Of a DNA stretch of 64,000 bases, positions 33,154 through 45,412 are shown piece by piece. The notes beneath the pieces are model-generated. The model searched no databases. It was not told the DNA's origin and saw only the letters and a list, made by a program, of their open reading frames with translations. How positions within the stretch are numbered: position 1 is the first letter of the stretch; every line of letters begins with the position of its first letter. Made by a program: the position numbers and the translations under genes. The stretch covers positions 1,488,001-1,552,000 of the forward strand of contig JAMYGW020000009.1 in assembly GCA_025617375.2 (NCBI GenBank), written 5' to 3'. This DNA comes from Acarospora socialis (lineage: Eukaryota > Ascomycota > Lecanoromycetes > Acarosporales > Acarosporaceae).

Positions 33154-36106
33154 ATGGCTAACATCAGAGAAATGGAAGACATCAGAGGAAAGATTGAAGA
33201 TCTTGAGATTCAGAATGATGAGAAGAGATCATTCGTTCCGTATGACAGCCTTCAAATTGTACTGAACAAAGGCAGGGTAACGTCTATCGTTCAGACTCTG
33301 TCAAACGAAGGGAAAATTCAAGTCTATGAGCAGAATGAGATCATTGATGTGATTATTGATCATGGTTTGCGGCTTTTTGCAACACTACTTTACTTATCCA
33401 GACCGGAATTGGTGGTGAAGTTTGTGGAAATGGATCAATCTATTCACAATGGATTTGACTCCAGACTGCCCCTCTCCAGAGAGAGTCTGGCACCCATTTT
33501 AGGGGATGAGAAGCTGAGCGCCAGGTTCTACAACTATCAGTGGCGATTTCTCGCTCCTATCTTTCGTGCCGACCAGTCACATCGCAACTTGGGTTGTCAT
33601 ACAATACTGCCCTTCATTGAATCTCAATTCATTGCAGATGGAGGTTTTGGCGAAATTCACAAAATCACTCTTCCTGCCTCACATCAACTGTTGCTCCCTA
33701 AGACAACAAGCAAGGTGAGTCAATTCACTGCACTCACTACCTCCCACAAGACGCACTGTCTCATCAAAAAAGGTTACTATCATACGAAAGCGTCTCAAGC
33801 AAAGGCGAGACACCAAGGCAGACTTTGATAGGGAACAGCACATCCTATCCTTACTTCGTTGCCTTCAACATCCCAACATCATACGACTTCTGACCACATA
33901 CACTATCGAACAAGTACACCACTTTCTCTTCCCTCTCGCCGATGGAGACCTGAACGATTTTTTCCGTCAACAACGGCGACTTCCTGGGTTTGAAACCGAC
34001 AACCGTGTCTTCCAGGCTCTGTGTGAACTCGCCTCAGCCATTGAGGCGATTCATAATTACTTCTCGGAGTCCTTCAATATCCAGAAAATTGGCTGCCACT
34101 ACGATTTAAAGCCAGATAACATTCTCTATCATGATGGAAAACTTATTATCTCGGACTTTGGCCTTTCTCGGTTGAAGGATTACGAAAAGGGATCTCAATC
34201 TCTGTTCAAGAATGGTGGAGGCGAGTACTTTGCTCCAGAATGCCTCTCCACTGAGAGGGGCTTCAAAAGTCTGGATGTTGGCCGCTCCACTGACTTATGG
34301 TCCTTTGGCTGCATCCTAGCTGAAATGCTTACCTATCTACAAGAAGGGCCCTGCGGAGTAGAAGAATTCTCGAAGGTTAGAGAGATCACTTTTGCGGGGT
34401 TTTTCACTTGTAAAGCATTTCATGGCGGTAACAAACCACATGACGATGTGACTCGATGGCTATTGAGACTTAGCACCAACGATAAGGCCAGCGTTGAACA
34501 GAAAAACCTTATGGCTGTGATCAAAAATCTTCTGCAGCAGGAGCCGACAACACGCATGAAGGCTGACAGACTTACCAACAGCCTTTTCAAAATCACCCAA
34601 CGCGAAGTCTGCTACTTAGTTAAAGGTCTTTTCACACCGCTGCTGATCGATGCTGACCTTGAGCTGCACATTCTCTATGAGCGGTTTCAACTTTGGATTG
34701 ATGCCACTGATCTGGATCGTGATTCTGAGTTGAGGCTCAGTTCCAACGAGACAACTGAGCATCATAGCTTCGCACACATGCAGCAGGTCCGAGGATACTT
34801 ATTAAATCTGCAGCAAGAATTAGAGAACATCTCTGAAGTCTGCAAGAGTAAAAGCTCAGCACACTACCGAGTTTACTACCATGTCACAAAAATCCTCGAT
34901 AGATTATGGGATATGGAAGCACCTTCAGTACAACTAAGGATGGCAAATGCATTGGAAGATCGCATCCTGGATACAGATGATAAAGCGCAGTTGAAATCCA
35001 TAGAGACAGCCTTTAGCGAGCTATGTTACGGTCAAGATATCGGTACTCAGGACATAACGCCAGTGCCAGTGCACACACAAAGCGTAGCATCATACCGGCG
35101 TATCGGACTTTTGGCGGCTATGAAACAGATTGCTGCAGATATTGAAAGGAGAGCACAATCGCTTCGAAACATGCTCCTCGATGAGAAGAGTCTTGAGAGA
35201 CCTCTGAGGCCTTTTCATTGGCACCACACTGGACTACTATGCGAAGGGGATGGGTCGAAGCGGCAGGTACTCGTCGAATGGTTGGTTTATGATATGTATT
35301 GGGCCAAGCGGAAAGAGGAGCTCATACAGCGCGTCGAGGACATCGCATCATCTCGTGCTACAACTTCAGCTCAACTCACATTACCTGTGCTTACATGTGC
35401 TGGCTATCACCACCACCTGGCTGAGCACGCTTTTGGCATGGTCTACCATTTCCCATCTTCCAGCCCGAAACCTCCAGCATCCAAATCAGACATAGAGAAC
35501 ATAACAAGTCTGAGAGATATCTTTCTGACGGTCAAGTCAAGAAGAGAACGACCGTCTTTGGATCAGATCTTTGAAATAGCGCAAAAGTTGATCGAGGTAG
35601 TGCTGACCATGCACCGTGGAGGCTGGTTACATAAAAGTATATCAGCTTATAACATCATCTTCTTTCCACAGCGGTTTGATACCATAGCAGAAGCCATGAT
35701 GTCGCCCTATTTCATCGGCTTTAACTACAGCAGACTAAATTTGGAAACCGCATTTACTCAAGGACCCAGCCAACAGAAGGATTACCAACACCCTGAGTAC
35801 CTGAAGAATTCGAAACGATTCTGTCAAGAGTATGAATATTATAGTGTTGGGTTGGTCCTCTTGGAACTAGGATTGTGGGCTCCCTTAGAAGTCATAACAA
35901 AAGACATCTTGGGCAGCCCGGCAGAGGTGAGGGTGGCTTTGTTGAAGACACATGTTCCAATCCTGAAGACCTACATGGGACGTCGGTACGAAGAAGCCGT
36001 GTCTGCCTGTTTAAGGAGTGAATTTGGTGGGAGTCTTGAGGCTGTGGAAGTCCGAAGGGGGTTTGAACAGAACGTCTACGCGAAAATCCTAGATCAAAAG
36101 CATTGA
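33154..36106 (+). CDS. tandem kinase: canonical kinase domain followed by a pseudokinase-like domain
   Basis: Exons 33154-33714 and 33773-36106 give 964 aa. Residues 1-155 form a helical N-terminal region typical of fungal accessory kinases (FYNYQWRFLAPIF). The first kinase has a glycine loop GGFGEI (163-168), HYDLKPDN (296-303, Tyr replacing the HRD Arg), DFG (315-317), YFAPEC and STDLWSFGCILAEML, so catalysis is plausible. After a helical linker, a second kinase-like fold lacks the catalytic Asp: HKSISAYNIIF (about 807) replaces HRDxxxxN, GFN replaces DFG, yet HPEYL and YYSVGLVLLELGLW keep the lobe pattern. This C-terminal fold resembles the degenerate kinase domain attached to many fungal HET-s/prion-type proteins (from memory of the family). 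Function is unknown; allorecognition or defence is inference. Confidence 0.85.
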
Positions 36107-36591
36107 AGCTACTCTTTGGTGAACTTCATTATGCGGGAACCACAAGGGCAAAGGTCATTGTTTGAGCCTCTTAAGCCTGATTAGGAGCAGTAAAGCAACA
36201 GAACTTCGCTGCTCAGATTGTGAGTAGTACTTTTCTGTAGCTGTATTTGGTCTAGTCCGCTCGGATCCATTCAGACATAATTGTAAGGTATTCTTCCTGA
36301 TTGGCGTTAGGTGACCTGTCACAGCCAGGAATATGAGTGTTGTGGTGTTGGAGAGCACGAATGAAGTCCAGTATATACATTTACGACAGCACTGTGAAGT
36401 ATCCAATAGTAGGATTTCTGTTGATGTCATTGTGCGTGGTCAGCATTCGCCTTACCTGCCTTGTCACTCAGCCTTGCTGCTTTCAATGCAAGTATGCCTA
36501 ACTTTCAACTCTGCCCGTTCAGACTTCCGCCGCAACCAGTTTGGTGTGCTAAAGACACTCCATACTGTCCAATACCAGCACCTTGCACAAA
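36107..36591. other. intergenic, nothing recognised
   Basis: 3' flank of the tandem kinase and upstream region of the small gene at 36592. No coding signal. Confidence 0.45.
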
Positions 36592-36885
36592 ATGCCAGTC
36601 CTAGTCACTCAAACTATTGACGGGCGTTATGTCAAACTGGAAAAGCTTATACAACTCTTGAAAGACGTATTCGGGGATGGTAATTTCAAAGTCAAGGTGA
36701 GCGATTGGATCACAGTTACAGATAGCCTAGATCTGGCCTGCTAAATGACAGTGCACCGACAGAAGGTGGATGGAAACCTCAAGCTTACCATTCCTCGAAT
36801 GCTTACCGAAGTATGAGCCTCGCCCGTAAGTGGACAGCAGCTAATTTACCTCCAAAAGGCCGAAAAAGAGCAGATTGAACCCTAG
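36592..36885 (+). CDS. small three-exon gene, 59-aa protein of unknown function
   Basis: Exons 36592-36696, 36763-36810 and 36859-36885 join in phase 0 to 59 aa. The first exon is MPVLVTQTIDGRYVKLEKLI.. ending GDGNFKVK. The second reads KVDGNLKLTIPRMLTE and the third AEKEQIEP before TAG. Donors are GTGAGC and GTATGA, acceptors CGACAG and AAAAG. The pattern helix - FGxxNFxV - DGNLxLxxPRxLTexE recalls a short domain I have seen at the N-terminus of, or alone beside, fungal accessory proteins; I cannot name it. It lies between the tandem kinase and the CorA-like gene. It could be an independent small protein or the first exons of the CorA-like gene if the TAG is spliced out. Confidence 0.6.
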
Positions 36886-37340
36886 GATGCCTCGATATGC
36901 AGTGGTTGTCAACTAGAGTTGCAGTAAGGCTGCACGCTAGGAAAGCACAAGGGTCTCGGTGATCGCCAGTTCTGGAGGCTGTGTATAATTCTCTTACAGA
37001 TTTCCTTTCTTCACTCTTCACAAACGATTTCTTCAGTATCTTTCCGTAGAAACTGGCTCATCTGTCTACTAAGAAAGGGAAGCCAGGAGAAAATGGACCA
37101 AAGAACGTTTGTAACGGAAGATCATCAAACAAGACTGGAGATTTGGATTGGAAATACGCCGCAAATGTTAGTTGATCCTTCCGTAGCTTGTTTTAGGGGA
37201 GCACAATGGAAAAATTGCCACAGCTCGGTACCTTGTCTTCTAATGCTGAAGAGTTCGACTTGAAGACTGCCCCCTTCTTATTGCCCCGGCTGTGTAGTAG
37301 TAGGTTGATAGATGGCTTTCGAGAGCGTACATGATAGAGG
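36886..37340. other. intergenic between the small gene and the CorA-like gene
   Basis: May contain the true 5' exons of the CorA-like gene, whose modelled start at 37341 is weak. One open stretch around 37137-37260 is protein-like but ends in a stop and could not be joined. Confidence 0.4.
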
Positions 37341-39124
37341 ATGAAACTTGTGAAGATGTTGTATGTTCTACCAAACAAGCAAGCTGACCATCCAGCAGTA
37401 TAGCAGAGGGCAACGCAACATGTATTACAGCCTTTGACGACGTGCTAACAGTGAGTATGACTGCATTGTGGCTTGGTTTACCAGAGCTCTCAAAGTGATG
37501 TGAACTGATCAATCATCACCGTTTCAGCGGGTCAAAAGCGCAGACAGCGACACCTTCATGTAAGACTTTCCACTCATAAAGCCTGTGGTAGGCCACTGAT
37601 CTGATTTACGAACCTAACAGTTTTCTGCGACAAGAGCACTCATGGGGCCGGCTCTTAGTAACGCATGCTACATTTACGGGAATACTGGATGCCTGTGAAG
37701 CACTACCGGCCCTCAATAAATATATTTCTTTGTTCGGCTTCAAAACCTCAGACAGTAATGAGCATTTCGCTACCTACGAACGGAGGTTACACTTTTCGGA
37801 GTCGAACGCCCCTACAAGTCTCTCCCACCATGGTATGCTCCTTGGTCCTTGGTACTGACCTTGCCTTTCCTGTTCCGTTAACACAATCAAGAGCTTTGCT
37901 ATCTGCTTCGTTACCCTGCGAGGCACGGACGGAACAATATCGACTGTCCGTTCTCAATCCGCCAGATTGCAGCGTATCAACATTTTGATTGCGTCAAAAG
38001 TTGCTCCAAATGGATCTTCGTGCAAAGCCCCGAAGATCTCTCAAAGGCTCTCACGACATCCTGCTTATCGGGCACACAAAAGCCTATGACTACGAACGAA
38101 GTCCATAATGCCATCTTCGTAACAGTCGAGCAAGACTGGCGCGAATACATTTGCTACCTTGAAAGCGAGTTGAAAACGCTGGTATATTCATCATCGTTCC
38201 CGCGATGCAGGCACTACTTTAGGCTCATCCGAATCATAGGATGAGAAGGCCGTTTTCGTCGATGTAGACACTTACAATGAATGCGACTACTTGATAGCCT
38301 TCGCTGACAGCCAACAAGTCCAGCGCCTCAGACGCAAGCTTGTCAAGTGCAAAGAAATCCTCGAGGGCTCTCTAGACGTTGCTCACGGGTGCGATAAGCA
38401 TTGGAGAGATGTAGGATCCTGCGGTGGCTTATCCAATACCGTCACACAAAGTTCGATCGACATCGAAACATTTGTCGCACGTATGAAAGCGCATAGGCGG
38501 GGGGTGGAAGCTCTTCTCGAGCAGGCAAATGGTGTCTGTACTCTGGTTGGTTTGACATCCTACTGCTTTTGGGAACTAAAGCCCAGATATCCATCACAGC
38601 TCTCCCAAATCCTCCAATACCGCAACGATGAGACACTTCTGAGAACAAATGAAGCCATGAACAAGAACTGCAAGATCATGCGGGAGGTCGCCATCGCGGC
38701 GAAAGTAGACAGCGAGGTCATTTCTGCTCTGGTCAGTAAAGCGCAGAAGGACTCTAGGACGGTCAAGGTTTCAACCCTTGTTGCGCTGATTTATTTGCCG
38801 GCGAGTCTGGTGGCCGTAAGTCATGCTTGTTGACTCTCATCCCATTGCCCTCCGTGCCTAAGAGAGCTTGCAATCCGTGAGGGAGAAGGACATCGCTGAT
38901 TAGAGATCTGTGACTCATAGGGGATCTTCAATTCTAACCTCATACAGATCACAGAAGGCAACACACGAATGGTTGACGGTCAGTTGACATTATCGAGGTC
39001 GTTTTGGCTCTATCCTTGTATCACGCTCGGGCTAATGGTAATCACCTTTCTGCCGATCTTATGGTTACTGTTTCGTGAGGGGCAGTGTCGGCCATTTCTG
39101 AGATTATTCGGTCTGAAGAAGTAG
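37341..39124 (+). CDS. CorA-like two-helix membrane protein (fungal Mg2+-transporter-like family)
   Basis: Seven exons (37341-37360, 37396-37450, 37528-37559, 37621-37832, 37892-38181, 38246-38815, 38948-39124) sum to 1356 nt in frame (451 aa). The soluble part shows the family pattern SADSDTFIFLRQEHSWGRL, FGFKTSD, then ELCYLLRY, PFSIRQIAAYQHFD and SKWIFVQSPEDL. A long helical stalk follows (LQRLRRKLVKCKE .. MREVAIAAKVDSEV). The pore-side helix STLVALIYLPASLVA is split from the last helix FWLYPCITLGLMVITFLPILW by an intron. I see no clear GMN motif, so Mg2+ transport is doubtful. Fungal CorA-like proteins of this kind are numerous and accessory. The 3' exons are well supported; the first exon (20 nt) is a guess. 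Confidence 0.75.
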
Positions 39125-39798
39125 GATTCCTAGCAAGATTTACACGCAGTACGAGTACCTGCGCATGGCTGGGGGGATCTAATGCCCTTTCTGAGTGCAG
39201 TTGAACTTTAGCATATGCTCTTCGCTTGTAACACTGGTTCAGATTTCAGTACTGTAGAATGAGATGATGTTCCCAAAAACTATCAGAGAGAACAAGAGAT
39301 CAAATTGTCCAAGATAAGCCATGGGAATAAGTATGACAATCTTTAAAGGTTTACTATGATTTTTTATATATATATTGTAATTTAGCAGAGCCTCATTGCA
39401 CCATGTTCCGTACTGTGTGGTATATAAGGTAGTGTTAGCAAATAGTTGAGGAGATACCTTATGGTACTGAACCCTATGTCATCCTCATATAAGAGTACGA
39501 GTAACGTGCATAACATATCCAAAACGCCTTATACTTATGTATAGACCTAACTTCCAAAAAAATGAGCTATCACGAAATCCTCTGATGATGTTTAAAACTT
39601 AAATGATGTAGGCTTAGACACCGTTTTTAGTTATTTGCCATCCTTACTGTGCACGAACCCCACCAGCTCGTCAAAATCTGCCATCTTTCTTTCTTCCTTC
39701 CACAAACACATAATTCTAACCTAGGTAATCATCTCAAGTAACTCCAAATTCACTCTTCGGAACGGAATTTCCTCTGATCCATCACAACACAATTCCAG
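39125..39798. other. AT-rich intergenic, right edge of the accessory island
   Basis: AT-rich spacer with a short TATATATATA run near 39366. It includes the promoter of the histone chaperone gene. No gene seen. Confidence 0.5.
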
Positions 39799-41209
39799 AT
39801 GGCTGCCGAAGTCCAAGACGCCTTAAATACAGGCGAAAGTCAACCAGTCATGTACGAAGAACTCGCCGCGCTCGAGAAGGAGTTTGATGATGTGGATGTC
39901 GAGATTCGTGAGTCCATGCATACATACATATAATGCATCGTCTCTCGTCTACTCACGCTCTTGCGCCTGCCAATCGCTTCGTTTCCTTCCTTTTCTATTC
40001 TCTGACGCGCTCACGCCGCACGCAGCTAACAATGACCCCAACGTCCAGTGCGTAAACAAACCCTCCTCCTCACCCCCCTCTACGCCAAACGCCACCTCCT
40101 GACCGCGCGCATCCCCCACTTCTGGGCCCTCGTCCTCGAGCAGGCCCCGCCGGACATCGACTCCTACATCCAGCCCTCCGACAGCGAAGTCCTGAACAGC
40201 GCGCTTACGTCCATCACCGTAGAGCGTTTCGAGGTAGCGGGCGGACCTGCGGCCGGTCCTGCCGGGGCCGCGAAACCGAGTGCGAATGGGAATGATAATG
40301 GGGTTGGAAGTGGGGCGTGCGCAGCGGAGGGAGATCCGAGGAGCATATTGATCAGGTTTGAGTTTGCGCCGAATGAGTGGTTCGAGGACGATGTGCTGGA
40401 GAAGCGGTTCTGGTATCGGCGGTCGGCGGATGGCTGGGCGGGGTTGGTGAGCGAGCCGGTGGGGATTCGGTGGAAGGCCGGGAGGGATTTGACGGAGGGG
40501 TTGGGCAATGCGGCGGTTAGGTTGTGGGAGGTAGAGAAGTCGCTTCCGAAAGAGGATGGAGCGGCCAAGGGGAAGGGGAAGGAGGGGAGGAAGGTGTTGG
40601 AGGAATACAAGGAGCTACTGGAGAAACTCGAGTCGTCGACGCCTGGCGCCCAGTCGTTCTTCGCGTGGTTTGCGTTTCGCGGCAGGGATGTGGGGGCGGA
40701 GGAGTCGGCTGTTGCGAAGAGGGAGGAGAGGGAGAGGAGGGCGAACGCTAAAGAAGGGAAGGATGCAGATGGGATGAAAGGTGGAGCTGGGGTTGAGGAG
40801 GAGGAGAACTTGGACGAGGAAGAGGATGAGTACGAGTATGAGGTTTTCCCGCTAGGCGATGAACTGGCCATCTCGATCGCGGAGGATCTGTGGCCGGGGG
40901 CGATCAAGTACTTCAGTACGTCTTCCCACCTTTGACTTTGTCGTCTCCGTGTCCCTCCGCACCTGCACATTTACCGACGTCCGCGTTACTGATCTAGTGA
41001 CGTTCGTCATTCTAGCTCAAGCACAAGAACAAGATGCCATCTCCGAGGCCGACTTTGAAGCCTCCTCTTCCGACGACGGCGTGGGAGATAGCTTGATCCC
41101 GACTCTGGCCGGTCTTGCTAGTGCAGGCGAGATGGGAGGAGCAGGACATGGAAACGATGAAGACGAGGATGAAGAAGAGAGAAGGCCAAGGAAGAGAGTC
41201 CGGAGTTAG
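39799..41209 (+). CDS. NAP-family histone chaperone, Vps75/SET-like
   Basis: NAP-fold chaperones bind H3-H4 or H2A-H2B; Vps75 also supports Rtt109 acetylation. Exons 39799-39907, 40049-40915 and 41016-41209 give 389 aa. The N-terminal helix (YEELAALEKEFDDVDVEI) leads into LRKQTLLLTPLYAKRHLL and IPHFWALVLEQAP, the dimerisation helix and entry to the earmuff. The core then has IRFEFAPNEWFEDDVLEKRFWYR. Acidic blocks near 305-325 (EEEENLDEEEDEYEYE) and at the C-terminus (HGNDEDEDEEE) are typical, as is the basic tail RRPRKRVRS (nuclear signal). Gly/Ala/Asn-rich insert near 95-120. The second intron was placed to restore YF / TQAQEQD. Nuclear location inferred. Confidence 0.87.
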
Positions 41210-43561
41210 TCGATCGATTGAGCGAGCGAACCATGTTCTAATACCCACTGATTCGGTTGTACTCACACCCATTACTGGGTCGATGTTCTAAGCTGTAAGT
41301 AAATTGCTCGCTGAGCTTGTTAGGGATGCGGTCAGGTAGAGCAAGCATGAACTCCATCTGCTCCGAGCTAACGAAGGATCGAGCTTGGTCCTCAGGATTG
41401 GAGCAGATGCAGGAATGTAATCGCGCATGAAAGACATCTGTACGAGTAGGGACTAATGTAAGGTACTACCACGGCCGATCAATATGCGGCGGAGATTCTC
41501 ACGACTGGTAAAGTATATGAGAGTAGCGAGCTGCACGGGTGTTTCATAAGCACCATAATTATCGACATCATGTTGGCAACGGTAGGTAAGAGTAAGGTAT
41601 CTACTATGCTCCATAGGTCGTGCTCACTGCCTCTCAGATGCTCTAAAATGAACTCGACTTGGGGAAATTTTTGGAAACTGTCCTACAACTTGGGGCCCAT
41701 TTTTCTTACACGCTGCTACTGAGATGGTTGTGAGCAGCTCCCCTTTGCAACAGTGCAGGCAACTCTCCCAAGCGCAGGGAGAGCGGACAATGCGCCACAT
41801 GATGCCTTGATTACAAAGTAAGGTAGAGAAGATTTTCTCCTCCCAGGACCTAAGGTACAGTACCTGTGATGTGGGCAATTGGATTCAAGGAGGAACCCTG
41901 GCAAAACCGCTGGCCCTTGTCTTTGCGGCGGCGCGGCGGCAATAATTGGCCCCTTCGCACAGGGTGTGGTAATGTTACTTCAGATGAACTAAACTGAACT
42001 AGGTGTGCGTGTCTGGAGGCACAGCATGCTCCAAATATAAAATTCTCCTTGGTCGTTGAATTCTCAGGAGGATCGGACAGTATGAGAAAAGGAGCCCTAT
42101 AATCCACTCCACTCTGTACAGACTCCGCTCTTCGCGCTCGACCGTTTCTACCGAAATATTTGATGTCTGTACTCGCATGCCTGGCCACGAAGTCAAAGTC
42201 AAAACAAAGTCGTCGCCCTAATGTACTATCGCTGGCCACAATCTCGGGACGGCACAAACAAGACTAATGTCACTATGACAGGCCAATGCCGGTTGTTACG
42301 GCCATGATTGGTCGAGCTTGTGTTTCAGAATCTCGTGTCCTGAACTTTGTTCCTGCGCTCCCGCTCTAGACCAGGGGCGGCAGTACCCAACTTTCAGGGC
42401 GGTGGACAGCGAAATGTGCTACGTAAGGCACGTTTGGCGCTACGGATGCAATCAACTAGGGCGCTTGGATAATTATCCGAGACGACGATCAATCTTTAAT
42501 CTTTCGAGCTAAAACTCGAATTGCCGTGTCTCACCATGAAAAGGATCAGGAAAACGGTACTCGTAATTTAGCCCCTTCAGTCATTCCCGCACTCGCTCTC
42601 CGCCCGGTTTTCCTTCATCTCTTTTACCTCGACCCTTTACACTCCTTTGGTCATTATCTCCATATCATTCTCTCGCTGTGCGTGTATACTACCAAGACTC
42701 CCGTCGCTCCTTAGCAATCCAGGCTTGAAGTCATTCCTTTCCAGATCCAGTGCCCCGACTGTGTCCTCCATTCATTCGGTTGACCCATTCAGCCCAAACC
42801 CCCAACTTGCAGAGAACGTCGCGTGAATCGAATCGGAGAAAGAGCTGAGTCGGTCGCACAATCGAAGCAGCCTGTAGAAACATATCGCGAGTTTTTGGAA
42901 GAAGACGTTTGGCAATCGGCCCCCGCGAAAGACTTCGACGCAGTGTTTTGGATACCTATAGCAACCGGTTCAACCTGTGTGGTTACTTTTGGCATTCACT
43001 GCAGCGCAGCGTTTATTCAGTTGAGCTGAAAGATCTCCGCCCTCTCCGACTGCCGCATATCTGTTAGCAAACACCTCAATCCGATCTTGAAGCACCTACC
43101 CAGAGATCCTGCGCTCCGACATTGAACAAGTTTGTGTGGCTTCCAGTCGATATAGTAAGTTGCGATTTGCTTTCTGAAACCCATCCTTGCGCGTCGTGTC
43201 GCATTTAAAAGGAATGGAACATATCAATTGCAGAGATATGTAGAACTGACAGTCTTCTAAAGTTCTCAGCTTCACGGCGTCAATTTCCCCAAGCAGTCGC
43301 AGAAACCACGTCGCAAGAAGCACGTCGCGCCAACTCTCGTCGAGCAGCACCCAACCCTATAACCTCACCTCATTTCACAACAACACCCTTTCAACCATAC
43401 ATATCTTAACAACCCTCAAGCAAAGACAGAGTCTGCGACATCTCTCAAGTGACCTATCCGTTCAGAAACTCACAGATTACCATTTAAATCACTTCATACC
43501 ACCTGATCAGTCACCCTTTCACTTCGATTTGCGCTCCAAGTGAGACAAGTGAATCGCAAAG
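41210..43561. other. long intergenic stretch (2.35 kb)
   Basis: Largest gene-free stretch of the window. Open frames on both strands are short and show no protein-like composition. The last ~500 bp, rich in CAACCCTC/CACAAC-type pyrimidine runs, is the likely promoter and leader of the DUF1996 gene. Confidence 0.5.
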
Positions 43562-45412
43562 ATGAAGTCCACCACGTCTTCCTTGATCGGAACGGCGCTG
43601 TTTGCGACTTATTTCGTCAGTATGGCCGAGGCATTCTGGCGTCTGCCGTGTAAGGGTGTCGCTGGTGTTGGCCGGCTTGATCCAATCGTGCAACCTGGCG
43701 TACCCAGTGACCACACGCATACCATCTTTGGCGGTAGTGGTGAGTCTTACTCCAATCCCCAAACCTCTTTGCAATGCCAACCTTGTTCGCATATTCCATG
43801 ATTTTTCAAATCTTTACCCCTTATCTACGTGCTGACCACTTTTCGTATCGTATGCAGGCTTTGGCTTCAATTCTGGCGCCGACGAACTTCTGGCTTCGAA
43901 TTGCACCAGCTGCGCGGTCACTCAGGATAGGTCGGCGTACTGGACTCCAGCTTTGTACTTTGTGGATAGCACTGGGAAGACAGTGCTCGTTCCGAATGTC
44001 GGCGGCATGCTTGCGTAAGTCTTACCCATTCTCTATCTTAGCGTCTGCCAAATTCGCTCTTTCATTTGATATTCTGCGCGCTTCTCAGCGGTCACCTAAA
44101 CCTCCCCTACTCATTGATGCTTGATCGTATGTCTCGAGGCGACGTAACTGAAGAGGATGCACATAGATATTATGACCTCTTCGGCGACAACGTCGAAGCC
44201 TTCCCAAATGGTTTCAAGATGGTTGCTGGCGACACAAGGTTGAGGAGCTCTAAGTTAAAGTTTCCAGACCCTCCCACATCGGAGTGGACCGATGAAGACA
44301 GGTCGCAGCCGGTACTTGCGCAGCGAGCTCTAGGATTTAACTGCCTCCATTATCAAGTAGACCCCCCCGAACCTTCTCGCTACCGGCACTTTATGCCTGA
44401 TAAGGCCTTCCTCGACGCCAGCTGCACAAGTGGTCTTCGTTTGGAGCTTATGTTTCCTTCATGCTGGAACGGCAAAGATCTCGATTCGCCCAACCATAAG
44501 TCTCACGTTGTCTATCCTAGCCTGGTCGACGGAGGCAGTTGTCCCAAGGGTTTCGAAACAAGAGTCCCAACGCTTTTCTATGAAACGATCTGGGACACCT
44601 ATTCTTTCAAGGATAAACAGGGACAGTTCGTTCTCGCCAATGGGGATCCGACTGGTGAGTTTTCCAGGGTCTGCTCCTTGTGATCATGGCTCTAATGGCG
44701 TACTGAAGGTTATGGCTACCACGGAGATTTTCTTGCAGCCTGGGAGGATGGCGTGTTACCAGAGGCCGTCAAGAAATGCACGAACCTTTCCGGCAAAGTA
44801 GAGGATTGCCCCGTGTTCAAGCTTCAATCAGAGGACGAGCAATCGACGTGCCAGTTCAATATGCCGACGGAACTGAAAGCGGATAACTGTCACGGACCCC
44901 GTGAGGGTCTGCCTGGCAATGTCCTGATCCAGTCGGGTTCTGGGAACGCCGCGAAGGACGGTGACAACAGCGCTGCAATGGGTAGCACAACTTCGCAATC
45001 TTCATCCACGGCAGCCGCATTCGTCTCTTCTGTTCCATCTTCCCCGTCCGCTTCGTCGCCTGCAATGTCTACGCCAGTCCTCGTTTCGTCCCAAGGTGGT
45101 GGCTACGGTGTCAACTATGGAGGCAACTTTGCCGAAGTCGTCAGCTCCTCGTCCTCGTCATCCTCGCCTTCCTCCTCGATATCCTCCCCCGCTGCAGTGG
45201 CGCCAGCTCCAGAGACCACATCACCTCCGTCAGCTCCGGCAGCTGACGTGTTGAATACGGTCAGCACCACGTATCTGACCAAGGGCAGGCAGGTGTACGA
45301 GATCGTGGTCGTGGACGAGCAAGTAACGGTGACGGCGACGTCGACCATGGCTGCTGGCAAGCATAAGCGCCACCTCCATCGCCACCAGCACCATCGTCAC
45401 GGGCTTGTCTAA
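43562..45412 (+). CDS. secreted DUF1996 domain protein
   Basis: Exons 43562-43739, 43858-44014, 44167-44654 and 44709-45412 give 508 aa. A signal peptide (MKSTTSSLIGTALFATYFVS..AEA) ends at about residue 24, directly before FWRLPCKG. The DUF1996 pattern follows: LDPIVQPGVPSDHTHTIFGGSG, NCTSCAVTQDRSAYWTPALYF, VEAFPNGFKMVAGD, LRLELMFPSCWNGKDLDSPNHKSHV and GYGYHGDFLAAWEDGVL. The last ~150 residues are a Ser/Pro-rich linker and a basic His-rich tail (KHKRHLHRHQHHRH) without a GPI signal. Fungal DUF1996 proteins are extracellular or wall-linked and of unknown biochemical function. The third intron is about 150 nt, longer than most here. Confidence 0.92.

Noticed and set aside
40164-40970. 268-codon minus-strand open frame, Ser-rich
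   Set aside because: Antisense to the histone chaperone exon; Ser-rich composition mirrors its Glu/Lys codons.
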